A stretch of 64,000 bases of DNA from Marinobacterium rhizophilum DSM 18822. Lineage in GTDB: Bacteria; Pseudomonadota; Gammaproteobacteria; Pseudomonadales; Balneatricaceae. Position 1 is the stretch's first letter; each line of letters starts with the position of its first letter. Positions 21,658 through 31,536 of the stretch are shown here, piece after piece. Location: NCBI RefSeq assembly GCF_000378045.1, contig NZ_KB899091.1:186001-250000 (forward strand). The letters are read 5' to 3'. The notes below the pieces were generated by a model. The model saw nothing but the letters and a program-made list of their open reading frames with translations. It had not been told where the DNA came from and ran no database searches. The position numbers were made by a program, and so were the translations under genes.

Positions 21658-22878
21658 TCAGCGTGCCGCCCCCGCCTTTGAACGGCCTGCCTGTGTCAGG
21701 CTGTAAAGTCTCAGAGTGACGAAAAGCTGTAACAGCTGATCCACCGAACCCAGATCCAGCTTCAGCGCAGCGCCGATCTTGTCGAGCCGGTAACGCAGGG
21801 TATTACGGTGGATATGCAGCCGTGCCGAGGTGCGCGCCAGGTCCATGTTTTCGGCCAGGTAGGTTTCCAGCGTTTTCTGCAGCGTGCCGTTCTTGTCCTG
21901 CGCCAGAAAGGAATCATACTCCTGCAGCAGGTGCTGGCCGGCCCAGCCCTGGGCAGCGTCGAACAGCAGCAGATCCAGTGCGAACCCGGTGGCAAAGCTC
22001 AGGCTGCCGGGCGGCACCTGAGTGCGCGTTACGTCCAGCGTCTTGAGCGCAGTGCGATAAGACCGGGCCAGGCCATCAGCGCCTGCAAAGTAGTCACCGA
22101 CACAGGCACGGTATTGCACCGTCCCGTGCTGCTGCAACGGCCTGAAGCGAACATCCAGCTGGCGCCGCAGCAGCGCTGAGTCCCAGCGCTGATTGGATGC
22201 TGACCCGGTCGTGGCATCCGCGCCGCCGAGGACGACGGGCACCAGCATCACGATCTGCCGTGCCGTGGTAATGGCCAGCAGGGTGTCGGCACTGGCGGCC
22301 GCCGGCTGCTGCAGTTGCTGCTGCAGTTGCTGCAAGTGCGCCAGTGGCAGATCAGCGCCGCCGCTCGCCTGCACAAGCTCCAGCACCACCACAACCCGTG
22401 GCAGGCTCATATCCAGCTGCAGGCGCGCGAGGCGCTCATCAAACAGCGAGTCGGATGGGCCGCCCTCGATCAGGCGCAGCAGCACGCTCTCGCGCTGGCG
22501 GCTGTCCCACTGCACCTCGGCCGTGAGGGCCGCCTGTTCCACAATCAGCTCGGCGGTCATTACCACGAGGTCCGCATAGCGGCGTACCTCTTCCGGCTCG
22601 CCGGTAATGCCGACCACGCCGATGATGTCACCGCTGCTTCGAATCGGCAGATTGACGCCGCCGCGCACACCACTGAGCCGCCCTTCCTGGTCGCGGGCGA
22701 TATCCACCTCACTTTGGCTGCTGAGCACATGCAGGGCGCCTTCGTGCAGCTTATCGATACGCTGTGGGTCGCCGGAGCCGATGATCACACCGCGGTGATC
22801 CATCACATTGACGTTCACGCCGGTAATTTTCATCGCCCGATCGACGATTTTCTGTGCCATCTGTTGGTCTATAAACAC
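21658..22878 (-). CDS. cdaR: Sugar diacid utilisation regulator, CdaR-like
   Basis: This transcriptional activator has 406 residues and matches E. coli CdaR along its length. The N-terminal sensor domain reads MAQKIVDRAMKITGVNVNVMD, then HRGVIIGSGDPQRIDKLHEG, followed by VNLPIRSSGDIIGVVGITGEPE. The C-terminal PucR-type helix-turn-helix is LHIHRNTLRYRLDKIG. E. coli CdaR responds to glycerate, galactarate and glucarate. The GTG at 22878 is chosen for its GGAGA site and six residues before MAQ; an ATG at 22896 is an alternative. It is divergent from pyruvate kinase and lies upstream of glxK, its probable target. Confidence 0.9.
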   Translation of the reverse strand: MFIDQQMAQKIVDRAMKITGVNVNVMDHRGVIIGSGDPQRIDKLHEGALHVLSSQSEVDIARDQEGRLSGVRGGVNLPIRSSGDIIGVVGITGEPEEVRRYADLVVMTAELIVEQAALTAEVQWDSRQRESVLLRLIEGGPSDSLFDERLARLQLDMSLPRVVVVLELVQASGGADLPLAHLQQLQQQLQQPAAASADTLLAITTARQIVMLVPVVLGGADATTGSASNQRWDSALLRRQLDVRFRPLQQHGTVQYRACVGDYFAGADGLARSYRTALKTLDVTRTQVPPGSLSFATGFALDLLLFDAAQGWAGQHLLQEYDSFLAQDKNGTLQKTLETYLAENMDLARTSARLHIHRNTLRYRLDKIGAALKLDLGSVDQLLQLFVTLRLYSLTQAGRSKAGAAR

Positions 22879-23065
22879 CTGTGCTCTCCGCTGCATCCCG
22901 ACCAGGGTCCTGGCTGCGACTGCAATACTCACTTCGTCATCATGACTGTTCACTTGCACAAAAAACAAGGCGGGCCGGTAACTTTTTTCTGTCGTATGAA
23001 CGAAGCCCTGTCACACAACTGTGGCGATAATGGCTGCAGTCGAATCCCACAGCGCAGGTGCTCTA

Positions 23066-24511
23066 ATGCGAAGAACCAAAATCGTTGCAACCCTAGGCCC
23101 ATCCAGCGAAACCCCGGAACAGATCGCCCGCCTGGTAAAGGCGGGTGTCGATGTGGTGCGGCTCAACTTTTCCCACGGCAGCCCCGACGAGCATCAGCTG
23201 CGCGCCGACCGGGTGCGTGAAGCCGCCCGCGCCCAGGGACGCCATGTGGCCATTCTGGGTGACCTGCAGGGCCCCAAGATTCGCATCTCCCGCTTTGCCA
23301 TCGGTCCCGTCACGCTCGCTACAGGCGACAATTTTATTCTTGATGCAGGCCTGGCCAAAGACGCCGGCAACCGGGAACGGGTGGGGATCGACTACAAGGA
23401 ACTGGTGGATGACTGCAGTGCCGGCGATATTCTGCTGCTGGACGACGGCCGCCTGGTACTGGAAGTCATTGGAGTGCAGGGACGCGAGATCCATACCCGG
23501 GTCCAGATCGGCGGAACGCTGTCCAACAACAAGGGAATCAACCGCCAGGGCGGCGGGCTCTCTGCCGACGCCCTGACCGACAAGGACAAGGCCGATATAG
23601 TGTCGGCGGCCAAGATCGGCGTGGATTACCTGGCCGTTTCCTTTCCCCGCAGCGGCGACGATATTCGCTATGCCCGTGAACTGCTTGCAGCCACCGGCAG
23701 CCAGGCCGGCATCATCGCCAAGATCGAACGGGCCGAGGCCGTCAGCAGCCTCGAGGTGCTCAAGGGCATTATCGCTGCGTCCAACGGCGTTATGGTGGCG
23801 CGCGGCGACCTGGGCGTGGAAATCGGTGATGCCGAACTGATTGGCGTACAAAAACAGATCATTGCGCATGCGCGCAGGGGCAACAAGATCGTCATCACCG
23901 CCACCCAGATGATGGAATCCATGATCAGCAGCCCGATGCCGACCCGCGCCGAAGTCTCGGACGTGGCCAACGCGGTGTTTGATGGCACCGATGCGGTGAT
24001 GCTGTCGGCCGAAACCGCCGCCGGCGAATACCCGGTGGAAACGGTCGAAGCCATGGTAAGGGTGATTAACGGTGCCGAAAAGCACCCGAGCATGCACAGC
24101 TCAAAGCACCGCATCAACGAGGAGTTCACCAATATTGACGAAACCATCGCCCTGTCCGCGATGTACGCCGCCAATCACCTGGTCGGGGTCAAGGCGCTGA
24201 TCTGCCTGACCGCCACCGGCGCCACCCCCCTGCTGATGTCCCGCATGAGCTCGTCGCTGCCCATCTTCGCACTGGCACCGAGCGGCGATACGCTGCGCCG
24301 CGTGGCCCTGTACCGCGGCGTGAATCCGCTGGCCTTTGATGTATCGGAGTTATCCAACGACCAGATCAATCAGCAGGCGGTGGATTCACTCAAGGAACTG
24401 AACGTGGTCGCCGACGGTGACCTGGTGCTGATCACCAAGGGCGATTACATGAACGTGCACGGCGGCACCAACACGCTGAAAGTGGTCAAGGTCGGTCAGC
24501 CGATTCGCTGA
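23066..24511 (+). CDS. pyk: Pyruvate kinase (PykA type)
   Basis: The enzyme converts phosphoenolpyruvate and ADP to pyruvate and ATP. It has 481 residues. Clear family motifs: [54 protein letters not shown], the lysine segment [24 protein letters not shown] and [11 protein letters not shown]. It resembles the AMP/sugar-phosphate-regulated PykA form. The start at 23066 (MRRTKIV) has an AGGT site. With glxK it would carry glycerate to pyruvate, enolase aside. Confidence 0.95.
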   Translation: MRRTKIVATLGPSSETPEQIARLVKAGVDVVRLNFSHGSPDEHQLRADRVREAARAQGRHVAILGDLQGPKIRISRFAIGPVTLATGDNFILDAGLAKDAGNRERVGIDYKELVDDCSAGDILLLDDGRLVLEVIGVQGREIHTRVQIGGTLSNNKGINRQGGGLSADALTDKDKADIVSAAKIGVDYLAVSFPRSGDDIRYARELLAATGSQAGIIAKIERAEAVSSLEVLKGIIAASNGVMVARGDLGVEIGDAELIGVQKQIIAHARRGNKIVITATQMMESMISSPMPTRAEVSDVANAVFDGTDAVMLSAETAAGEYPVETVEAMVRVINGAEKHPSMHSSKHRINEEFTNIDETIALSAMYAANHLVGVKALICLTATGATPLLMSRMSSSLPIFALAPSGDTLRRVALYRGVNPLAFDVSELSNDQINQQAVDSLKELNVVADGDLVLITKGDYMNVHGGTNTLKVVKVGQPIR

Positions 24512-24683
24512 CACCACGGCCACCGCGGGCAACCGCCTGCCGATGAAAACCTCCGTCCCGGCCCGCAATGGCGCCGGGGCAGGATACCTGCTCAAGCTCG
24601 CACTGTAGCGCCTGAACAATTTGCTGAGCGAAAACCGCCGCTAAAAGCTCGCGGGTCTAAACGGATTCAACATTGCAGCGCGT

Positions 24684-25490
24684 CTATTTGCTGACCAGCT
24701 GATCCAGCTCGAAGTTGACGCTGCACTTGAGCCCGGCCGGCAGCAGGTAGTCCGGGTTGTCCAGCTGCAGGCGCACGCCGAAGGTACTGCTGGCGGCATC
24801 CAGTACACGGTCGACAATCTCGATCCGGGCCCGGTGACTGCTGTTAAGCGGGTTGGCCAGCGTCACCTGGGCGGTGGCGCCGGTCTTGATCTTGCCCAGA
24901 TACTCGGCCGGCACCACGACCTCGACATACAGCGGATCCAGCTGGACCACCTGCAGGATCGGCTCCTCCCCCACATACTCGCCGGGGTCCAGGAAGGTAT
25001 CCACCACCACGCCGGTAAACGGACTGCGGATGGTTTTCTGCGCCAGCATCGCCTCGGTCTGCCCCATCTCGTAGCCGTACAGGCGGTTGGTAATGACGAT
25101 TTCGTCCTTTTCCTGCTCGGAGATCAGATTCTGCTCATAGAGCTCGGTATTGCGCGTGATGGTTCGCTTGCCGTATTCGGTCTGGGCGCGGTTGAGCTTG
25201 AGCGTGGCCTCTTCCACATCGGCGCGCAGCCTGAACAGCACCTGGCCCTTTTTCACCAGATCGCCACGTTCTACCTTCACCGTATCCAGCACGCCCACCA
25301 CGGGGCTGGCGATGCGGGCATCGACGCTGGGGGTCAGCAGGCAGTCGGTGGCCAGGCTCTGCTCGTCGGCCGCCTGTTGCTGCGGGGCGTCCAGCGGGGC
25401 CGAGAGCAGCCGTTCGACGTCGTCCAGGTTTGCGGCCAGGGTATTGCCGGCCAGGGCCAGCAGAGCAATAGATACAAGGGTCTTGGTCAT
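24684..25490 (-). CDS. HlyD/RND-type periplasmic adaptor, last gene of the giant-protein locus
   Basis: The protein has 268 residues with a signal peptide (TKTLVSIALLALAGNTLA). It has a membrane fusion protein layout: a lipoyl half (VDARIASPVVGVLDTVKVERGDLVKKGQ), a short coiled coil (LKLNRAQTEYGKRTITRNTELYEQNLISEQEKDE), the second lipoyl half (IRSPFTGVVVDTFLDPGEYV) and a beta-barrel (LYVEVVVPAEYLGKI). Its ATG shares one base with the SecA-like stop (TGATG), so it is translated with it. It probably bridges the inner-membrane parts to the TolC-like channel encoded at the other end of the locus. A C-terminal domain is short. Confidence 0.85.
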   Translation of the reverse strand: MTKTLVSIALLALAGNTLAANLDDVERLLSAPLDAPQQQAADEQSLATDCLLTPSVDARIASPVVGVLDTVKVERGDLVKKGQVLFRLRADVEEATLKLNRAQTEYGKRTITRNTELYEQNLISEQEKDEIVITNRLYGYEMGQTEAMLAQKTIRSPFTGVVVDTFLDPGEYVGEEPILQVVQLDPLYVEVVVPAEYLGKIKTGATAQVTLANPLNSSHRARIEIVDRVLDAASSTFGVRLQLDNPDYLLPAGLKCSVNFELDQLVSK

Positions 25491-27472
25491 CAATCGGTGG
25501 ATCCCGAGAAAGCGAGCAGCTCATTGAGCTTAAGATCATACTCAAGGGTTACCTGGCGGGCCAGGTAGTTTTGCCGCTCGGTAAATTGCTGTTCCGTGCG
25601 CAACGCATTCAATGCCATGCGCTGGCCCGCGGCTGACTCCAGACCCAGAGACCGGGCGGTTGTCAGCAAACTTTTGGCTTTAAGGGTTCTGACGGGCTGG
25701 TTCTCCAGCGTCAGTATCATTTCAAAACTGCCGGGATCCCCCAGCCGACCGCAGCGTCCGGCCAGCTGCCGGTCGACCCGGGCGGATTCGTAATGCTCGG
25801 TCAGAATCACATGCAGCCCGCCGGCCTGTTCTACCGCCGGGGCAAGCTTGATGTCGGTTCCGCGCCCCGCCATGTGAGTGGCTACCGTCACCCGGCCGGG
25901 TTCGGCGGCCTGCGCCACTACCTGGGCCTCATCCTTGTCCTGCTTGGCACTGAGTACCCGATGCGCAATCGCGGCCTGCTGCAAATACTCACTGGCACGT
26001 TCGGAACTGGCTACGGAGTCGGTTCCAATCAGTACCGAGCGCCCCTCGCGGATCAGTATCTGGCAACGCTCGATCACCGCCTGCCAGCGCTGCTGATCGG
26101 TGCTGAACACCCGCGCCGGGAGCGTTTCACGCCGGGACAGCTTGTGCGTAGGCACCGGCGATACCGCCAGTCCATACACATTCCACAGTTCGCTGCGCAC
26201 TTCCCAGGCCGTTCCGGTCATGCCGCTCAGGTGCAGGTAGCGGCGAAAGAAGTTCTGGTAACTGATTCTCGCCAGGGTGACCCGCTGGCGGGTCAGTTCG
26301 CAGGATTCCTTGAGCTCCACCATCTGATGCAGTCCGCGCTCCCAGGAGCGCCCCTCCATCACCCGGCCGCTGAGGGGGTCAACCAGCTCTATCTTGCCTT
26401 CGCGCACCAGGTAGTCTTCATCCGCCGTGTAGATAAAGCGCGCCAGCAATGCCTTGTGAACGATCTCTTCCCGTCGAATAGAGCCCCGGTACAGCGGCCC
26501 GAGTCCTTTACTCAGCCGGCGCAGGGTTTCGCAGCCCTGCTCGGTCAGGTCGATCTGCCGACGCTCCCGGTCCAGCTCGAAATCGGAACCTTCGCACAGC
26601 TCAAACGAGAGCGCATAGCCGGTCTCGATAAACTGCTGTTCCTCTTCATTGCCCTGCGTGCCGGATATGATCAGTGGTGTTCTGGACTCATCGATCAACA
26701 CGCTGTCGACCTCGTCCACCAGGGCAAAATGCAGTCCGCGCAACTGCAGCTGCCTTTCCAGCCGGGTGCTTTTCAGCGATTCCACCTGCAACCGCAACGG
26801 ATGGGTCTGGGGCATTTTCATGCGATCACGCAGATAATCGAACACCAGTTCCTTGCCGGTCACATAAACGATGTCACAGCCATAGGCCTGACGTCGCTGT
26901 GCCGGGCTCCGCTCGTGCGTGATAAGACCAAGAGTCAGGCCAAAGCGCTGATACAAAGGCTGCATTGCCATGGCATCGCGTTCGGTGAGGTAATCGTTCA
27001 CGGTGATCACATGCACCGGCAAGCCGGACAGCGCAGCCGTGATGACCGGCAGTACCGCCGTCAGCGTCTTTCCTTCGCCGGTTTTCATCTCGGCGACCCG
27101 TCCCTGCAGCAGAATCCAGCCGCCAATGAGCTGACTGTCAAAGTGCTTCATCCCCAGTATGCGCCCCGACAGCTCGCGAATAATGGCGAACAGCTCTGCC
27201 ACCGGCTCATCCATGAAGCCCTGCTGGCGCAAGCCTTCGCCGAGCAGCCGGGCCTGGATAATCAACGCCTCGTCGTCTGCCGACTCAAGCGACGGCGCAA
27301 AGCCGGCTACCCGGCGGACAAATCGCTTCTGACGCAGTTTGAGACGCCAGGCCCTGTGCTCATAGAAGCCGCACAGCCGGTAGAACAGTCGATCGAGCCA
27401 CCCCCGCTGCACGCTTTTGCGCTCGGGACGGTGCCGATAATCTGCCGGAGGATGGCTGCGGATTGTACTCAC
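25490..27472 (-). CDS. SecA-like translocase ATPase (accessory SecA), lacking the C-terminal zinc tail
   Basis: The protein has 660 residues, clearly SecA-like but shorter than housekeeping SecA of about 900. Walker A is EMKTGEGKT with Lys135, preceded by the SecA-specific GMKHFDSQLIGGWILLQGRVA. Walker B is DEVDSVLIDESRTPLIISG from residue 253. The second motor domain ends with VATHMAGRGTDIKL and GRCGRLGDPGS. The scaffold region is reduced and the cysteine-rich SecB/lipid-binding tail is absent; the protein ends LKLNELLAFSGSTD. The GTG start directly follows the stop of the M50 fusion gene (TGAGTG). Its place in an export locus without an ABC exporter suggests it powers or assists export of the giant protein. 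Confidence 0.9.
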   Translation of the reverse strand: MSTIRSHPPADYRHRPERKSVQRGWLDRLFYRLCGFYEHRAWRLKLRQKRFVRRVAGFAPSLESADDEALIIQARLLGEGLRQQGFMDEPVAELFAIIRELSGRILGMKHFDSQLIGGWILLQGRVAEMKTGEGKTLTAVLPVITAALSGLPVHVITVNDYLTERDAMAMQPLYQRFGLTLGLITHERSPAQRRQAYGCDIVYVTGKELVFDYLRDRMKMPQTHPLRLQVESLKSTRLERQLQLRGLHFALVDEVDSVLIDESRTPLIISGTQGNEEEQQFIETGYALSFELCEGSDFELDRERRQIDLTEQGCETLRRLSKGLGPLYRGSIRREEIVHKALLARFIYTADEDYLVREGKIELVDPLSGRVMEGRSWERGLHQMVELKESCELTRQRVTLARISYQNFFRRYLHLSGMTGTAWEVRSELWNVYGLAVSPVPTHKLSRRETLPARVFSTDQQRWQAVIERCQILIREGRSVLIGTDSVASSERASEYLQQAAIAHRVLSAKQDKDEAQVVAQAAEPGRVTVATHMAGRGTDIKLAPAVEQAGGLHVILTEHYESARVDRQLAGRCGRLGDPGSFEMILTLENQPVRTLKAKSLLTTARSLGLESAAGQRMALNALRTEQQFTERQNYLARQVTLEYDLKLNELLAFSGSTD

Positions 27473-29620
27473 TCAGAACTCCAGTTTTCGCAGCAGCACT
27501 CGGCGCGCGTTGCGATACAGGCGATAACCCACCGGCTCCGGGGTATGCTGAAACCGCACATAGACCCGCTCGCCTATTTTCTGGATCGGCAGATCGTTCA
27601 CCGCCAGATCAAACAGAAATACGGTTTCAAATGCCTCGGGCTGATCCTGGTTACCGGGGTCAAGCGCAAACTGTCCACCGCCGGACACTGACAGTGCCGG
27701 ACTTGGCAGGATTTTCTGCGCACTGGGCACCTCATCCACCAGATGTGCGGGAATTTCCCTGTCCACACGCTCGGCCAGGCGAACCGTGACCGCCTGCATG
27801 TCGTTGCGTATGGCCTCCACGTCATCCTGCCCCACCGCAACCCGTATGCTGTAAGTCCCCGGTTGCAGCATATACCCCAGCAGCGTACCCCTTGGCATCA
27901 GCCGCCCCAGCGGATCGACCGGCAGCGCCAACTGAAACATACCCGACTCGCCACTCAATACGGTCAGACCCTTGCGTTCATCAACATAACGGGCCAGCTG
28001 CGCCCTGGCCTGAGCGATTTCCTCCAGCATGATCGCCGCCTCATTGCGCCGCTCGTCGGCAATGGCGGTACTGTACAGCACCATCAGCTCTTTCAGACGC
28101 CCCGCTGACTTTTGGGTATCGGACTCCAGCTGCTGATTTTCACTGACAAAGAGTACTTCCCCGCTCTCGACACTCTGGCCGGAGGTCACATTGATCTGTT
28201 GCAGGAAACCGGTGCTGCCTGTCTGTACCCGGGCCTCTTCCGGCGCCCAGAAAACCCCGTGGACAACGGTCATTTTGGGTACCGGCACGACAAACAGCAG
28301 CATAACTACCAGCGTGGCAAGGCCGGCGGTCACAGCAAGAATCCGGCCTCTCTTGTTCAATACACTTCTATCCATAGTCAGATACTTGATCATGCCCACA
28401 ATCGGTTTGCCGAACATATTGTAAAGCGACAGTATCGCCAGCAATATGCCGATAAAAAACAGCTCACTGGCGACAAACAGCACGATCGTCAGCGTGATGA
28501 ATACCCGGTATACAAAGCTGCACAGCGCATAACAAAACAGCCACCAGGCTTCCTTGCGGCTGTACGCCGGCGAGGTTTCGTCCGCCAGCCCCAGCAGATA
28601 ACGTTTGCACAGGTACGTCACCTGGCGCGTGCTGCGGGCCCCCAGGTTGGGAATCTCCAGAAAGTCGCCCAGCACATAGTAGGCATCGAAGCGCAGCAGC
28701 GGGTTGCCGTTGAACAACACCGTGGATACCCCGGCGATCAGCAGGGTGTTGAACGCCAGGCTGCGCACCACACCGGGTTCTGCATTCACCCAGACCCACA
28801 TGGCCAGAGCCGCGATCGAGGCCTCCACCAGAATGCCCGCCGCCGCCACCAGCATGCGATGATGCTTGCTGCGAAACGACGCCGATGCCGAGGCGTCGAC
28901 ATAGGGGATGGGCATGAAAATGAGGAACATGATACCCATCTCATGCACCTCGCCACCCCAGCGCTTAACCGCATAGGCATGCCCGAACTCGTGCACCAGC
29001 TTGACCACCGGGTAAGCCAGCCAGATCAGCACCAGGTTCTCGGCGGCCAGCACCCGGTCCGCCAGGTTCTCGGTCAGCTCGGGCCAGTGGTAGGCCGCCT
29101 GGCTCAGGGCCCAGCCAATGCAGAAAAGCCACAACAGCCCGGTAAGAGGATTGAACAGCCAGCGGCTCAGGCCGGCCGTGCGGTTCAGAAACGGCTCGGG
29201 GTCCAGCAGCGGTATTTTCACCGCCAAGGGCGACTTGAAAATCGCCAGCAGGCGGTTCTGCTTGTCCTTGCGCCGGCGTTCGCTCAATTCGCCAATGTCG
29301 GGGATCACATCCGACTGGATCACATCGACCCGGTACAGCTGGGACAGCAGCCGGATGACCTCATCCTGCGATGGCATGTCATCCCCCAGCTGCTCGCCGG
29401 CACGGTGCCAGAGATCATCAAGGGTGCGCCGGCCATCCATCAGCCCGATCAGGCAATAGGCCTCGGGGGTAAAACGGTGGTAACGGCCGGTGGCATCGTC
29501 CTGTACCACGTACCAGACATCACCGCGGTAGACATGCCGGTTGATCTCCACGTGCGAACGCAACCGGGGTTTCAGGTCCGCCACCCGGTGCCAGGACGCG
29601 CTGAAAAGTGACTCTGCCAC
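27473..29620 (-). CDS. PqqD-like / M50 zinc metallopeptidase / HlyD-like fusion protein
   Basis: This inner-membrane protein has 715 residues. Residues about 10-110 resemble a PqqD-type winged helix (YHRFTPEAYCLIGLMDGRRTLDDL). A multi-helix M50 site-2-protease-like region follows, with the zinc motif HEFGH at 210-214 and the second-ligand segment NGNPLLRFDAYY with Asp312. After further helices, residues about 445-700 form an HlyD-like periplasmic part (FLQQINVTSGQSVESGEVLFV). The GTG start abuts the previous stop (TAAGTG). Such M50-adaptor fusions occur next to GAF-adaptor proteins in other bacteria. Substrate and cleavage role are unknown; the cargo protein or its N-terminal LEPR-XLL segment are possible. 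Confidence 0.85.
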   Translation of the reverse strand: MAESLFSASWHRVADLKPRLRSHVEINRHVYRGDVWYVVQDDATGRYHRFTPEAYCLIGLMDGRRTLDDLWHRAGEQLGDDMPSQDEVIRLLSQLYRVDVIQSDVIPDIGELSERRRKDKQNRLLAIFKSPLAVKIPLLDPEPFLNRTAGLSRWLFNPLTGLLWLFCIGWALSQAAYHWPELTENLADRVLAAENLVLIWLAYPVVKLVHEFGHAYAVKRWGGEVHEMGIMFLIFMPIPYVDASASASFRSKHHRMLVAAAGILVEASIAALAMWVWVNAEPGVVRSLAFNTLLIAGVSTVLFNGNPLLRFDAYYVLGDFLEIPNLGARSTRQVTYLCKRYLLGLADETSPAYSRKEAWWLFCYALCSFVYRVFITLTIVLFVASELFFIGILLAILSLYNMFGKPIVGMIKYLTMDRSVLNKRGRILAVTAGLATLVVMLLFVVPVPKMTVVHGVFWAPEEARVQTGSTGFLQQINVTSGQSVESGEVLFVSENQQLESDTQKSAGRLKELMVLYSTAIADERRNEAAIMLEEIAQARAQLARYVDERKGLTVLSGESGMFQLALPVDPLGRLMPRGTLLGYMLQPGTYSIRVAVGQDDVEAIRNDMQAVTVRLAERVDREIPAHLVDEVPSAQKILPSPALSVSGGGQFALDPGNQDQPEAFETVFLFDLAVNDLPIQKIGERVYVRFQHTPEPVGYRLYRNARRVLLRKLEF

Positions 29621-31447
29621 TTAGGGCCACCACGCCCAGAGCTTAAGCCGTATCCACTGCTGCAGCGGGTACGTCCAGATCCAGATGAGTTTGTGCTCGC
29701 TGACCTCGATCTTGCCAACGCCTTCCATGCCCGGTCGCAGCTCCGGTGCCGGCTCACTCAGCTCAGCCTCCACCCGGAAAAAATTGCCGCCATCGCGCGA
29801 CTCGGTGACCGGCGTGACCTGTGTCACCCTAAAGTCAAAGGTGTGTTCCGGCAGGGAATTGAGCACCAGACGCCCAGCCTGCAATTCGGTGATGTCGGCC
29901 ATGCGGTGTTCATCCACCCAGAGAATCACCCGGTAGCTGTCCAGCGGCGCGACCTCGAACAGCAGTTCGCCCTGCTCTACCGCACTGCCAAGCCGCTGAC
30001 TCAAGTCACCGCTGACCACAAAACCGTCGAACGGCGCGCGCAGCCGGGTGCGCGACAGCTTGCTGACAACCAGTTCGAGCTCGGCCCGGTTCTGCTCCAG
30101 CTGCGCCTGAACCACCTTGGCTTCGGAGCGGTCCCGATTGGCAACCGCTTCCTCGTACTGGCGCTGGAGCTTGGCCTGCTCACTCAGGTGGCCGAGCTTT
30201 TCGAGCGTCAGGTCGCGGTCGTCCAGCCGGCTCATTTCCTGGCCGGCGACAACCCGCTCACCGGCCTTCACATCGGCGGATTCCAGATAGCCCTCAAAGG
30301 GCGCCACGATGGCACGGCGTACCGAGCCTTCGAGCACACTGTCGGCGGCCACCCGATAGGAGCCGGTGGCGACACTGAAAAACGCCACGACCGCCGCCAG
30401 CACGATCAGGCTGAGCTTGCGCCCCAGATAGCCTTTGCCAATCAGCCGCTTCACTTGCGTGCCGCACGCGGACCCCAGGTGCTGATACCAGGTCTTGTCC
30501 TGGCTGTGCTTGTTCTTCAGCGCCTCGCCGGATAGCGCCACTATGCTGCGGATCCGGTCCACTTCGTCCGGGACGAAGGGCCGGTCGGCGGCGCGTTCCA
30601 GCGTCACCGCCCCGAAATAGTCCTCGCCTGAATGCAGCGGCACCGTGAGCAGCCGCGCATTACCGTAAGACAGGGAAAACTGCATGTGCTCGCGCTCAAC
30701 CAGCAGGGTGCTGTCATCGTCACTGCCTGGGTAGTTGATCACGCCACGCTGCAGAACAGCTTCATCCATCACACCGCTCAGGCGGCGAATCAGGTTCATC
30801 TTTTTGCCAAACTGGGCGCTATGTGACAGGGCCGTTATCTGTATCTGAGCCCCTTTACTGAGGCCGAAACTGACCCGGTCACAGCCGTAGGCCGTGGCCA
30901 GTTCATTCACGAACGTCATGGCGGCACTGTGGAAACCCGACTCCGCCAGTACGGCGCCCAGCAGGTCGACTGCACCGGACAGGCGCTCGAACTGCAGGTT
31001 TTTCTCCTGGCCGCGGTGCCGGCGCAGCAGCAGCTCGATCCAGGCGCTGCCCCACTGTACCTGTTCCATGATTTCCGGCAGCACGAGGTTCGGAACGCGC
31101 AGCGAAAGCGCCACCACACCGGCCAGCTCGTCATCGACCCGAATCGGGAAGGCAACGCCGTAGCCACCGCCCGCCAGGGAATGCACCAGGCCGGTGGCCT
31201 CATCGATACCCTCTTCGATGAGCGCGGTGAACTCCGCATCCGGCTGCGACTTTTCGGGCCAGATTGCCGTGGGCTGAAAACCGGCCTCGCCGCTGTCCAG
31301 TACCAGTGCCGCCATGGTCACACTGCCGATGCGGGTACACAGCAGCGCCAGCCAGTGCTGGCAATACTCTTCATAGCTCGCGGCCGCACTGAATTGAACC
31401 CAGGCCTGGCGCAATCCATCATGGGCAGTTTCAGATTCTATTTGCAT
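29621..31447 (-). CDS. GAF-domain HlyD-type membrane fusion protein
   Basis: The protein has 608 residues. The first 335 residues are cytoplasmic with one or two GAF-like folds (FPIRVDDELAGVVALSLRVP, LTVPLHSGEDYFGAVTLERA, FVPDEVDRIRSIVALSGEAL). A single membrane helix lies near 346-366 (LSLIVLAAVVAFFSVATG). The rest is a periplasmic adaptor: lipoyl halves (VAPFEGYLESADVKAGERVV and RLRAPFDGFVVSGDLSQRLG), a coiled coil between and a barrel domain. It is coupled to the M50 fusion gene with no gap. The GAF part could sense a small ligand or bind the SecA-like ATPase. That is inference. Confidence 0.87.
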   Translation of the reverse strand: MQIESETAHDGLRQAWVQFSAAASYEEYCQHWLALLCTRIGSVTMAALVLDSGEAGFQPTAIWPEKSQPDAEFTALIEEGIDEATGLVHSLAGGGYGVAFPIRVDDELAGVVALSLRVPNLVLPEIMEQVQWGSAWIELLLRRHRGQEKNLQFERLSGAVDLLGAVLAESGFHSAAMTFVNELATAYGCDRVSFGLSKGAQIQITALSHSAQFGKKMNLIRRLSGVMDEAVLQRGVINYPGSDDDSTLLVEREHMQFSLSYGNARLLTVPLHSGEDYFGAVTLERAADRPFVPDEVDRIRSIVALSGEALKNKHSQDKTWYQHLGSACGTQVKRLIGKGYLGRKLSLIVLAAVVAFFSVATGSYRVAADSVLEGSVRRAIVAPFEGYLESADVKAGERVVAGQEMSRLDDRDLTLEKLGHLSEQAKLQRQYEEAVANRDRSEAKVVQAQLEQNRAELELVVSKLSRTRLRAPFDGFVVSGDLSQRLGSAVEQGELLFEVAPLDSYRVILWVDEHRMADITELQAGRLVLNSLPEHTFDFRVTQVTPVTESRDGGNFFRVEAELSEPAPELRPGMEGVGKIEVSEHKLIWIWTYPLQQWIRLKLWAWWP

Positions 31448-31536
31448 TGAATGTTTGATTTAGCCAAAAGCAGACAGGACTTCATCAGCCATACCCGAAT
31501 GAGGCCGGGCATGGCTGAACGTATTAAGGCAGGGTA

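Noticed and set aside
25793-29611. Long plus-strand open frames (about 630 and 500 codons) opposite the SecA-like and M50 genes
   Set aside because: They are antisense shadows; products are Gln/His/Arg-rich without recognisable domains.
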